From Glandiceps talaboti (Eukaryota; Hemichordata; Enteropneusta; Spengelidae), in NCBI RefSeq assembly GCF_964340395.1, contig NC_135553.1, positions 9,996,501 to 10,060,500 on the forward strand: DNA of 64,000 nt, in the 5' to 3' direction. This document shows, piece by piece, positions 48,001 through 62,100 of this stretch. Position 1 is the stretch's first letter. Every line of letters begins with the position of its first letter. The notes under the pieces are model-generated. The model did not search any database, was not told the DNA's origin, and saw only the letters and a program-made list of their open reading frames with translations. A program made the translations under genes and the position numbers.

Positions 48001-51000
48001 TCATTTTAGCTGTAAATGGTTATCATTTTTTATTTATTTTCTCCTAATTCCTAATTTGAAGGCATTATCATGGTATGACACAAAATAGAATTAAATATGG
48101 TAAATCAGTTTGTTTTCAGACTATATTGTCTCTTTAAATTCTAATTTGTTGCTACTAGAAACATCATAAAAGTACAATAGACAGCCTGTACAAACACTGT
48201 CAATTATTTGGAATGAGTTGTTATTTGATAATGTCATATTGATTCTATACATCTGTGATATGAATAATATAAATATACTGTATTGTCATAGTATTCACCA
48301 GTAATCTATAATACTTTTATGGGAAAAATAATATTATTAAAATGGATATATATACATTATGAGAAATGAAATAAATTACTCATTATAATGTGAAATGAAA
48401 ACAAGTTGAATTATAAGGCCTAAAAAATTGTTTGGTTCCAATTATGCTAAATTTTAGAATAGATTTGGTAGGTAGATTTTTTATTTTATTTTACATTTTT
48501 TTTTTCATATATGAATATCTAGTTTAGACAGTTATGTTTTCCGTTGTTTTCCATATTGTCTCTGTGTTATTGGTTTCTTCTCATCAGATGTACAACCATT
48601 ACAGATTGAAAGAATAGTTTTATGTTGTCTTTTTAAGTTGATGTCAGTTTCCGCATCCTCTATTTCTCGCAAGACTAACAATTTTTGAGATTTTATTTTT
48701 CTTGAATATGTAAAAAAAAAAGTTTAAGGTCAGCAATGAAAAACTAGGTAGGGTCGGGTAACTGGAACCAAGCAATTTTTTTTTGAGGCATAGTACATGT
48801 AAATTGTGATAGTTGGATGGGGTTCAAAGTGTTATTTTAGGATTTCTACTGTTATTCTCAGTATTAGAGGGACAAAATTAAACTGTTATAAGAGTGTCGA
48901 AACATGTTCTCATGTACTTGTATGCATTGCAGAAGTCATAATGTTGACCAATATGGCAATAAATCAAATAATAATTATATTTATGACATGAATGTGGTGA
49001 AATTTTGTTACCTGTGAAATTTACTGAATGCCAGAGGCTCAAAATAAATCAAGAGTATCAACTTTTATCTCGTGCACAAGTTTTGAAAATAATTCATTGC
49101 AAAGTGTGGAATTAAAGTCACAAAGTCAACCAATAAATCAAACAGTTCGTATATTTATGAAGTCTAGACATGGAGGTGGTGAAATGTTTATTTCCAGTGT
49201 ATGAGAATTATCCTACTGTGTTATTTTGTAATTTCTTAGTACGTGATTTCAAAATAAAATAAAATTTATGGTATTTATATATTTTATGAGGCGTATTACT
49301 AATTGTGTTTTTATGCAAAATACGTGACTACCAGTAAGTTTTAGAAAGGAATGATTCTCTTCTGCTGTATTGTCTAATTTAAGTAATTATCCAAAAGTGA
49401 ACACAAAATATACAGTCGGTGACATTTTGAAAATGACCAACACAGTGATATATAATATAACTAGGTAGTGTCACACTTGACATTGAAAAGTCAAAGTCAA
49501 AATGAATGAAGTAGATATTACCTGTAGTAACCATGACAACAACTTGTGCACCATTAATATGGCAGTCTTTACAATAAAATATTGCAGAATCAAAATTTTG
49601 AAATGTAAACTTTTCAACTGTTGATTGTAAGATAATGTTATGGAATGTCAAAATATGTATTCAGTAATGTGCACTATGGGAGTATTAGTTTTTTATCAAC
49701 AATATATTCACTGAAAATTGTTACATTATTTGTAAAATACCAATAAGTAGACTTTGTACATGTCGTTGTCAATCAGAAGTTGATTTTATCTATAAGTAGT
49801 ATAGCAATATGTTTAAATCATGATTCATGGGGGGAGGGGGTGCTGATTTTTGGATACGATCAATTTGATTAGATGTATTGTACCATATTATTATGAAGTG
49901 TACAGGTACACAAATATATTTACCTAGAAATGATTCACTATTGTTCAAGGTGTAGGCATTCTCACAAACCAGGGTTATTATTTCTACTACTACATTTTGA
50001 AATAAGTGGGAGGCTCGTTAAGAACATTGCCGTAAAATAGGCCGTGGTTTGCAACGATGAGTGCACGATATTATGAGTAACTTCAGTAAATGAATATAAT
50101 TATTTAACAAAACAGTTTTCAAAAACTTTACAATTGCAGTTAGTGCAGCCTTACATAAGCTTTTGATTTGTTTCACTTATAAATTCATAATCTACTTTCG
50201 TTTATTTTGTTTCATTTCCATGATTCATACCGGATACTAGGATAAATGATACGTGCTATATAGTATAATAATTATATAATATATATTGCAGCTAGGTCAA
50301 AGGTCGTATGTTTAGGGTGCACTGACAGTCTGTATGTATGGATAATTGATGTTGTCATGTACCAGTAAACCTTGCTATATGTGGTCATGACCAAACAGGA
50401 AATGAGCTACAAAGGGTTAATGTATTGTTATTTTGGTCTTTAGCCTGCAATTCTTGACTATCAACTTACAAATCTTTCTACTGTAAAACAGGATGGATTC
50501 CAATCTACAAATAGCCATGCTCACTGTAATAGACGAGTGTGACGGAATAGATTCCAGGCTAAAAACAGCTATGCTATAAAAAAAAAACTGACCGGACATT
50601 GATTCCGAGTTTATCTGGATTAGTCTTCATCTACCCGTGGTATTGAATCATTTTGAAGTGATATCTTGAGATTTGATGTCTGGGATAACACTAAGTAGCT
50701 GGCTAGGATGACTTTCACAATAGAAGAATCAATACACTTTTAGATCTACTGAATGAACAGAATGAAAACCTAGACAATTTATTTTAGGCACATTGAGAAA
50801 TTTGTGATTTTTTTTGTAATTACTTGGTCACACTTTTGCTGTACAGTATAAACTTCAAAATGTTGCATAAAATGGACAGTGAAATCAAGTGTAACACAAG
50901 GCCATGGGGACTAACAGTCCAGACGTGTTTCTGATTATTTTGAATAAATCAGGTACCCCCAAAGAGTTGTGAGCTTCACAGATCTCAAGATAGTAACACA

Positions 51001-54000
51001 CAAGTCAAGTCTCTGGGCTAATTATCAAGTAACGACTCTATATGTATTATCTCCCTTTTGTGCCTGTCCCGTGTCGATATATTTTCTTTTCCTTTCACCT
51101 GCACATCTATTATTTTTCCTCCAGTAGTAGTTTTGTTTATTATTTCCCAAGTACTATTTTCAGATAAAATCAAGACAAAATTTGCAGCTGATCATTTCAA
51201 TCACGTAAACCTAAAAAATTATGCAATTATTGACTTCTGATGAACGATGTAGTCAATTAGCCTCTGATCTTTCCATGTATGTTTTCGTGATAGAGTATTA
51301 CAAGGTATATCAAGGACAGCTGGTCCAGATTGTTTTGAAAAGTAGTCAGTCGAGAAAGAGGTCTTGCCAATATTGCTACGATGTTAAATTTTCCAAGCTT
51401 GTTAACACTATGGTCATGCAATGTGACCAAAATCCTATCAGACACATACAGGTTTCTGCAGCATATTAAACTATAGACAGTGGAAAGGCTTGTCCTCTGT
51501 CTATGATTGCACACAGACTAGCTTTTCGGTTCTTTCTGCCCATTGCTTCTCTGTCGTTTTAGATTTTGTCAGCAAGTTGTCAGTGCTGGCTATTTTTTAG
51601 GACGAGTGGACAGAGCCGTAGCAGCCCACAGCAACCCTGTGATTGATAATTATGAGAAATTCTCCAAATATACCTTGGGACAACCTGTTTTCAAAAAAAA
51701 AAAGTTGCCAGAGCTGTCAAATCACTTCTTGTCCAGGACAAGTTAAAGGCTGTTATTTCGAGCCCTGAATATGCCTGTTTTTAGCATGTTGATAATACAA
51801 GTTCTATTTATGAATGCATCCGGTTTGTATATAAAAAGCAGTCAAACAGGAAATCTTTTTGTGTACATTTATGTATGTTGTCATTATAATATTTACATGT
51901 ATCCATCACAGAAATCAATTTGAATCTCTATGATGATGACAGGACATGCAAGGTTCCTGAATGAAGACATACATGTAGCAACATTTCAGATAATCCCTGA
52001 GACTTAAGTATTTCATAATGCTGTCATTTTTCACAAAATTCCAGAACCGAGTAGCTAGACTCATAGTGACAACATTAAGGTCACGAGTATTTTCCAGCTG
52101 AATGAAGAAAAATATTGGAGAATAAAAACATAATTATATGAGTGCCAGTAACATCAAAGAAAAATTGGGGACAGTAATGGCAATTTTGAACGTTTTGACT
52201 CATATTTCGAACACAGCAAAACCAGTGATGTAGACACGCATTGCCGTGACATAGTCTGCAACCGGAATACATATTCCATATTTTTTATTGAACCTGGCTC
52301 ATGCATGGTATGAGTATGACACACTGTCCAGAGTAAGTTGTCAGAAGGTTTGTTGTTTTCCCGTTACAGGTACATGTATATTTAAAGAGTACAAACTGGG
52401 ATACCAGGATAGCAGCTGGCCAGGCTATAGAAGCTATTGTCAGTAATGTACCACCATGGCAACCTAACGCTACAAAGATTAAAGATGGTAAGTGTCACAG
52501 ATTTCTACACTACTGTAATTCTCAGTAACCACCTAAAAATAATGATTACATGATTTCTTGGTCAACATGAAAACTTCCATACACTACTCATTCACTACTA
52601 TAGGCATGCGTGAGAGTAAGTCATTGTGACCCTCTAGGCTCTAGTATGAGGTAAACTGCTACTGCAGGTACCGAGATCGAGAATTCAATCATCGGATATA
52701 CCTTTAAAGATTTGTCATGTATTAAAATTTACTCATAATAGATAAGCAGTATTTTCACTGACAGAAAAGTGTATGAACATTCTTTCATTCAAAAGACATA
52801 ATGCCAAAATATGACAGTTTAAGTATGGGTTTTATTTGTACTTTTAATCTTCAACAGGTACAGCGTAAAGGGTCTATGAGTTGTAGGAATCAGCATCTGT
52901 GTGTCCATTTGTGCATGGACAGGCCTATATCTCTGACACCTACATGTATAACTCCATCTCAATCAAACTTGACACAAAGGTCACACTATAGAGTATATAT
53001 GCATGTCACTTTGTTTTGTGGTCTTGACCATTACGGCTTAACATCATCCACATTTGTGGTAAAAATTAATTTCTTCCACCATATCTGAAGAAAGTTGTAT
53101 ACATAGAGACATTGAGTATTATAACCCATGTTATCAGAGATAAGTTTTCCTTGAAGACTTGTCCTTTGACCTTGACTTTCAACTCCAGGCCCAAACAGGA
53201 ATTTGCTCAATAACTATGAAAGTCTTATAGCTAGATACACAATTTCAAATGTCTATACCTATGTTTAGAAAAGTAAGCTTTCAAGTCAGAAACTTAAGTT
53301 TTGACCTTGACCTTCATCTTCAAGGTCAAATAGCAAATTGCTCAATAAATTTGGAAACTTTGTACCTAGACACACCTTATAGAAGTAAGTTTTCAAGTCA
53401 GACTCTAAGACAGAATTCCAAAAATATCTTGTTTCTCTCTTTTTTTTCACGTTGTAGAAGCAGATACACCTGACAGTAGTAGAACATCTACACCAGTACA
53501 AAGAGACACTGGCAGACTAGAATTCTCACAATTTGACATATCAAGAGTTTTACAGAATGGAACTTTCCTGGCAGGATCATCTGGAACTGAATATGAAACA
53601 TCAGAAGAAGCCAGTAAGTCAGTTTGGGTAAAAGTTTAGACTGTAGAAACTACACATGTGCTATGATCCCTGAATATAATACATGTAATGAAATGGCACA
53701 AGCTGTAGGGTTTATAAGCCGTTTTATTAGGATGAAGCTATACATAAAACCATGATTAAACTCATCTAAAGATAATATAAATACTGCTGTATGCCTTTAA
53801 TGCCATTCAAAATTGTGTTTTTGTGTTGTTAGCAGAGTTGATGGTATAGTAAGAGTCTCCTTGTCATAATATTTGAATATGTGTTTAAACATATCAAATA
53901 ATTTTATCATATATAACTTTATTACAAAATTATTATGCCTGATACTAGGTTTGAGGTTTTGCTGTAGCAAGAGATGATTAAGTATTTCTCTGGAAGGGGA

Positions 54001-54043
54001 ATACTTTTGCTTTTACAGTAACAATAAACACCCCCCCCCCCCC

Positions 54044-54084
<41 letters not shown>

Positions 54085-57000
54085 GCACACACACACACAA
54101 AAAAAACCCACCCCCCCAAAAAACGACAACAACATACCAAAAAAAACAATATGATAACAAATTGTCACGCAACACAGAGGGCATATTCATGCAACCCCAG
54201 GTCACATGTTACTTCATATTCTTGCTTGGTGCTAACTGACTATACACATTTAATATACTGTATTACATGTACTGGGGAGACGTGTCAACTAAGGATATAG
54301 GCATTGTAATATTATTTAATGTATAAGTTCAGTAAAGTTGTTTATTCACACACATATAGTGTTGTGTGATGTAAATTTACAGAAACAAACACCCCTAACT
54401 AACCAACCACCCCTCCTCCTCCTCCTCCCAAAATAAATGGAACGTAAGTTACAGAAACAAATACCCCTAACCAACCAACCAACCAACCAACCCCCCAACC
54501 CCCCTCCTCCCAAAATAAATGGAAAACAACAACGAAAGACAATATATCAACTCAAAAGTAAAAGGCTGAGCTTGTGTTACATGTAACGTTTATATAGAAT
54601 GTCTGAATACCAGGTTTGATTTCTGCCAATAGCAAGTATGGTTGCTGGTTAAGTATACCTAAAGTCGGTAAAATACTACAAATACATCTTAACTATAAAA
54701 CACAGCAAAAATGACCTCAAATAGTATATAAATGCAGGTGCTTTTGGTCCTTTCAATAATCTATATTCAGCTTTTCATCAACTACAATGTACAAAAGAAA
54801 TACAATACAGGAAATGAATGGTTGAAAAGGACAATTGATCGCCTCAGGAAATTTTGACAAATGAAATGATAGTCAAAAATATTTGTTATATTTATAAGGT
54901 TTTCAGTAGATAGATAGATAGATAGATAGATAGATGTCATTAATATTTGATGAATCAATGAAGTTTGACTATATGGTCTGATAACCAGTGTAATTATCTA
55001 ATTACAAATTTACATTAGTTGTTGTTACTACCAGTAGCTTGCCTCTGCAGAGTTCTTTCTTTCTTACTAGGCTATTATTATTATTATTATTATTGTTACA
55101 CATTGCAATTATATATCTTCACTGAAGCTGAACTATATCTATCTTCAAAGAATTAAACATAGTATCTTAGCACGTATTGAAATAAAATAGAAAAATATCG
55201 CTGGACTATAGTATTCGGTACACTCATGTTAACACTTTTGGGTTTGGAGAAACGACGGGTATAATGTACTACAATCTCTTGTAAACATGTGAGTTGTACA
55301 TTAGCAACAACAGCTAAGAAATGGGAGAAATTGCGATGGTATCTGTCAATGTTAAATGTGTGACAGAAGAGAGTATGGCGGAGCATGTTATAGTTTAGGG
55401 CCAAAGTTTCAATTGCTGTAAAAAAAAATGAAGTTCAAGAGCTTAAAAAGATTAAAAACTGTGTTTTTTTGAAGAAAATACTGAGATACCCAACATGTCA
55501 AAAAAAAATTACCATAACTACAAGTGTAGAGTCAATATAAAATGTAAAACTTATGGTGTATTTATTTTAAAATGGAGTCAAGTATCACTTTCTGGTCTAC
55601 TATTTTATCTTTACTGTGAAAAATTGAATATTATTGAAGAAACATCAGCCAGCAAAAGTGTATCAACCATAATCATTGGAAGGAAAGTCATACCCTCATA
55701 TAAATTACTTTCCATTCTTTTCCCAGGTGACGATCCAAAGGAAAGACTGGCCAAGCAAAGAAAACTTTTACAAAAGAGACTTGGTTTGGACATTGCTGGT
55801 GGTGCACTGGGTTTTGAAACAAATGAATTATTCAATGATGACGACCTCCAGGATAGACCAGAGTTCAGGCACACAACACAACAGGTTTGTTTGTTTATTG
55901 TGATGTCAGATTTTGTCTTGTCATTAGCTGTAGGGGTGTTTGACCAGAACATTTATGTTATAGTTGTAATTCACAGAAAGTATCAAATCAATATGGAAGT
56001 TAATGCTGGGAAAAGGAACTCTGATGGCAGCTTTCTATTTTCTGTTTTGTTGTGTGTGTGGTTTTCACATAATCTTATTATTAGAATGGTAAGTTTTTTG
56101 TAGATGACAGTTATCATGGTAGGAAATTGGAAATTTTTGTAGTGACTTGACAATTACAGAAAATTGTTTCATCAGCCAAGATCAGTTTAGCTAAGTTGGT
56201 TCATTATTTCGTTAAAAAGCAGGTTAACTTTGGTTTGATTGGCAAACAGCAACAATTTCTGAATAAATATAGTAGGTAATATTATATCATTCTTTGTGAC
56301 AGTCATTGCCAGGTGATATCGTGAGTCAAGAAATGAAAGCCATGCTAAAACCTGGTATGAGTTCAAGAGAAAAGAACCGAGCTAAAAGAAGAGCTAAACT
56401 GATGGCAAAGCAGAGATCCAAAGATTCCAAGGAAACTGGTGCAGGTGTAAGGTGAGAATCTGACATTACTTATTATAGCCTAGAGGCTGGTCGTTTAATC
56501 TGAAGTGGAGTAAAGATATCTTGAGATTCAAACAAACGGATAGCCTCTAGACATTACCCTAATCAACTTACAGGTACTTACAGGTCCTCCTTCTGACTGT
56601 AGGCCTTGGTTGACCTCTAATGTCAGCTCTGTTTGATTCTGTGTAGGAGTAGGTTTATCTCTATTGGCCTTGCTGGGCCTCTAATGTCATCTCAGTTTGA
56701 TTTTGTGTAGGAGTCGAGTGGGTTTATCTCTGTAGGCCTTGCTGGGCCTCTAATGTCAGCTCTGTTTGATTCTGTCTAGGAGTAGGTTTATCTCTGTAGG
56801 CCTTGCTTGGCCTCTAATGTCAGCTCTGTTTGATTCTGTGTAGGTGTGGGTTTATCTCTGTACATAGGCCTTGCTGGGCCTCTAATGTCAGCTCAGTTTG
56901 ATTTTGTGTAGGAGTAAGTTTTAATTATCTCTGTAGGACTTGCTGGGCCTCTAATGTCAGCTCTGTTTGATTCTGTGTAGGAGTGGATTTATCTCTGTAG

Positions 57001-59095
57001 GCCTATTGCTGGGCTTCTAATGTCAGCTCAGTTTGATTTTGTGTAGGAGTCGAGTGGGTTTATCTCTGTAGGCCTTGCTGGGCCTCTAATGTCAGCTCTG
57101 TTTGATTCTGTGTAGGAGTGGGTTTATCTCTGTACTTAGGCCTTGCTGGGCCTCTAATGTCAGCTCTGTTTGATTCTGTGTAGGAGTGGGTTTATCCCTG
57201 TAGGCCTATTGCTGGGCCTCTAATGTCAGTTCTGTTTGATTCTGTGTACGTACGTACGTACATACTTATGTATGTATGTACGTATATATGTATGTATGTA
57301 TGTACATACGTATGTATGTATGTACGTATGTATGTACGTACGTACGTACGTACGTACATATGTATACTACATCTAAATCTGTCTTAAAAGTTCAAATTGC
57401 AAAGTGAACCCTATTGTACAATCTGCATAAATATATGCATATTTATGAGACTATTTGCATATTTGTTAGTTAATTTGCATTGCTTTTTTATAGCTCATTT
57501 TCAATATCTACAAGTTTTCGTACCTGTAAGTTTGACTGAAAAACTTACCTTATCAGCTTACTTTTCAGACAACCACAGTCTGAATAGCAGTAGATTGTAG
57601 GAAGAGAATCCAATTCAAAATGCTAATTTTCCTCTGGGTCTCTGCAGAAACTTTCAGCTGTCTGAAAACACCACACACCCTCAAACATGTGATAATATGT
57701 TATAAGTACACATTGTGAGCTCAACTGTGGGTATTAGTGTCCATTATGTAAAAAATGGGTGAACAAAATGTGTACCAGAGATTACTTGCACCAGTGCATG
57801 TGCAGTGACTAGTGGTATTTTCACTGCAGTGCAACATTATTGCATACCTGCATGCAAATGAGGACACAATTGTTTGTTCTACCCATGTGGGCTATACTTC
57901 CATGTTCTACCCAAAAGTACATGATCGCATAGTGTCATATTTAAAGAAATTTGTCATTTCAGATAAACATGTATGTATTACTAACAGAACCCCATGCCGT
58001 GTGAATGCAAGTGTGGTATACTCAAGGTATGTGCACTCATGCTTGCAGTGTTTTCTGCTACACTTTCACTTGCTACGTTTGTGAAAGTATAGTGTACTGC
58101 CACAGAAAACACTACAAGCACTTATGCAAATACCCCGAGTAGGCTACACTTTACACTCATGCGTCATGGGGTTCTGTCATAGAATTGAATTGCAAAATCT
58201 TTAAAATAGTGCAAAATAGTTCCATGTAAAGTTCAACCTTTCACAGTGCTATAGTACTTGGTTTGAAATATTAGAATATCTTTCCATTAAATGCATACCA
58301 ATCATTGATTGAAAAACTACAATGTGTGAAAAAGGCGTTGCTTGATGCTTGATAATTGGAAAAGAGTTCTCAAGAGAGAGAGAAAAACAAGCAGAGATGA
58401 AAAAGATAAAACTGAAGGAATATACTCATATAGTCTTAGTCTAAGAGGAAGTTAACCAGCCATTGGTATTTGCTTTGGCTGAGTAGTAATGTGGGCATAT
58501 TGTTACAAACAAACACAACAATTGTCAGTCAGTAAACTTTGATAGTAAAAGGGTTCATTCCATTATGCTTTAGGCTCAAATCTATCTCTGGATATATGGA
58601 TAAATTGTTACAAACAAAATAAAGCAAAAACAGTTTTATGCTTGAGGTAAACTTTGAAATTAAAAAAGAGTTTAGTCCATTATGTATTTTGATGCATGTC
58701 CCTATATGAGAACACAACTAGTGTACAACAAATGATGATAGCATTGTTCAGTACCTCAGGTAAACTTTTATATTGCCCAGAAATTAAAAGGACAGCAGTC
58801 TGTATTACAGCTGCAGCTGGATGCTATTTTTAGCTCTTTTTGATATTAAAAATGAAATGGATATGCAGTGCATGTACTTTGTATATTATTCATGAAAATA
58901 TTAAAGTTCATATTTGATGACGAGTAACTATTTGAATAGATTTATAGAGAAATAAAAATTTTATATGTGGGAGTTTTTCCTCATTTATAAATTGAAAAAA
59001 ATGAACAATGAGTTGAGGTAGGTTTTTAGCACAACTGAACTGATAAGTTTCAGTAGTGCTATAGGCATGGCAAAGTGTCTGTCTATCTGTCTGTC

Positions 59096-59193
<98 letters not shown>

Positions 59194-62100
59194 CAACTTA
59201 AAGTCAAAACCGGTGGACCGATTGCCATGATATTTGGTGGGTGTATTACCTTGGGTGTCTAGTTGGGAAATTGTTCAAATTAAAATGATCTTACCACTGA
59301 TGTGTGATTTGGGTCAAAAAATCTGATTTTTGATCAAGAAACTTAAACTTCAAAACCACTGGGCAGATTGGTCTGAAGTTTGGTGGGAACATTCTTGAGG
59401 GTGTTTAGATTAAGAATTGTTCACAACATGATGATCCCATCAGTGATATGCAAATTAGGGCTAAAATATGTCTCTTTGGTCAAAAGCCTTTAATTCCTAA
59501 ACTACTGAGCAGATTGAGCTGAAATTTAATGGGGATGGATCTAGGGGTGTATATATAAAGAAATATTAAGAATATGATGAGGTCTTCAGTGATATGCAAA
59601 TTAGGTGTAAAAATGTGAATTTTGGTTAAAAACTTATATCTCAAAAAGTACTTAGTCAATGAGACTGAAACTTTATGAGATGTTTCTAGTTCTAAGTGTT
59701 ATTCTGCAGATTTTCTTCAAAACGTTTTGACACAATTGGCCCTAGCAACCATGACCATGCCCTTAGCAACAACCAAATGGCAGTATATTTTGGATAAATA
59801 ACATCATCTGGTAGGCAAGTGAATAAAAATTCAAAAATGTATGCAAATATCCCTAGCAACAATAACCATGCCCATAGCAACAGCCAAACAGTGGTGTATT
59901 TCTCAAAGATTCTTAGACAAGTGAACAACATTCAAAAAGTGTATGCAAATATGCCTAGCAACAAGACCGCACCCATCACAACAGCCAAATGATCACATAT
60001 ATTGCAAAGATAACATGGATTAATATACAAGTGAATAAACATTCAAAAAATGTATGTAAATGTGCCAAGCAACAAGACCACCCCCATAGCAACAGCCAAA
60101 TGATCACATATATTGCAAAGATAACAACAGGGATTAATAGACAAATGAATAAACATACAAAAAAATAGATGCAAATATACCTAGCAACATGACCATGCCC
60201 ATAGCAACAGCCAAATGATCACGTATATTGCAAAGATAACAACAGGGTTGGATAGGTAACTGGATAATCATTCTGCAAATGAACACCTATATCTAGCATG
60301 GATCAGCATGTGGGTAAACATTCTTAATGACTATACAGTTGTGCTACAATGACATTGGTGTTATTTTTGTAATAGTAAAGTCTGGGACTTCATGTTTAAA
60401 ATAGCAAAAATAGAGAGCTTCGAGCAAATATTTTAGTCTAGAAGTTTTTGTCCTCTAGCACCAACTAATTGTAGCATGATGACAAATACTGACATGTACT
60501 TTTATTTATAATAGATTAGAATGAATTCCTTAGAATTGATGCCCTTTCACAAGTATGTGCCCTTTGGTTATAAACAACCTAAGATGAACTACAGGTGAAA
60601 AGTACCAGTACTCCTGTACTTCAGTTGCCATAGATATTATTGTATGTATATATTGGGTTGTGATATAGATACTGTCTAATATGCAATGTATAATGCATAC
60701 CCTGTATATATCAATTTAATGTCTATTCATATGACATATGGTTGGGGGGGGGGGGGGGGGTAAGGCAGAGATCAGGATGGACAAACTGTAACAAACAACA
60801 AATCACAGTACTTTCTAGTCTGTTCCTTGGGCCAAAGATAATTGTGGTGGGGTGGGCAGAGGTCAGCATGGAGAGACTGTAACAAACAACAAAACACAGT
60901 ATTTTCTAGTCAAGTCTGTTCCTTGAGGCCAAAGATATCATAATTGGGGTGGAGTATGGCAGCGGTCAGCATGGAGAGACTGTAACAAACAACAAGTCCA
61001 AAACACTGTGTCTTAGTCTGTTAAATGTAGAAGTGAGGGTGTTGTGGGGGGCTGGATGGACAGAGATTGTAAAAACAATATGATATGATCATGATGATAC
61101 TAGTCTAGTGTGTAAATGTATCTCCCCCCCCCCCCCCCCCAAATCTGTTGCAGTGTACAAAGCTGAGTTAATCTGTGAGCTTCAGGGGAAAGATTTGCAA
61201 CTGTTTTGACAATATTAAATCAACAATGGTAAACTCCATCTACCTTTAGGAGCTATAATACAGGTCTAATCTACTATGCAGTGTTTATCCCATTTTTTTG
61301 TCTAAGCCTATTAGTTGCTTAGACCTAGTGAATAAAAGGTGTATGCTCTGAGGAAAAAAACTGGAAAAAAAAACCTGTAGTAGTCAGTCTATATCATAAT
61401 TCCTTTATTATGTTAAAGCATTAAATTACAACTTACAGTGTTCATTTCATTTCTTTGTTTATTTTTAGGTTCTTAGGCCTACAGAAAAAACCTTATGCTC
61501 TGAGGAAAAACTGAAAAGAAAATTGACTGAAAATATAGTCAGTCTGTATTGTAGTTTCATTCTATAGTGCAATGTTTATCAAGGTCGTTAGTCTATTTTT
61601 AGTTGATTTGGCCTACAGATAAAAGGTGTGAACTGTGAGAAAAGTGAGAAAAAAAGATGTATAATCACGTCTCAATGAGAGAATGACTGTGTTACCAGCT
61701 TTATTTAATATAATCTTTCTGTAGTTAGTCTATCTTCAGTTCCTTAGGCATTAATATAGTTTCTCCAGGTACTCTGGTTGCCCACCTGCCTCTACAACAC
61801 TAGAACATTCGGGTGCAGTTCTGTGGTGACCATTTGACAAATATCTGAATTTATTTGGATGAATAAAGATTATTATGATATTAATATCATTCTTATTACA
61901 TCATAGCTATGGTAAAGTTTCATTTGGTTATCCAGTCTAAGAAACATCAGTGTGAATAAAATGTGTACAACCATTTGGTAAAAAACGCTTGCGTCAATAA
62001 ATGTACAACATATATATATATAGCCATAGAAAATGAAATCGTACATGTTTGTAATGTCTCACCAATCTGTTAGTTTCTTTTGAGTTTTTGTAGGCCAAAA

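Larger units (their letters stand above)
43478..52369. other. BTAF1 intron 2 (8.9 kb), repeat-rich
   Basis: No exon is supported between 43478 and 52369. Contents include a 3-unit ~35-bp repeat at 44880-44985 (ATTCCAGTGTTTTTCCATAT), MITEs at 45268-45727, 47252-47411 and 48415-48789, a dispersed repeat at 46480-46585, a degenerate ~180-bp duplication at 48945-49200, minisatellite-type units at 50485-50585, a coding-like fragment near 51561-51793 and a MITE-like element at 52075-52325. Confidence 0.65.

Noticed and set aside
56599-57246. Possible CRISPR-like array (regular repeats)
   Set aside because: The units abut with no unique spacers, and the host is a eukaryote; it is a minisatellite.
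58908-59228. Antisense open frame of His-Thr repeats
   Set aside because: It is the (GT)n microsatellite read in frame, not a protein.
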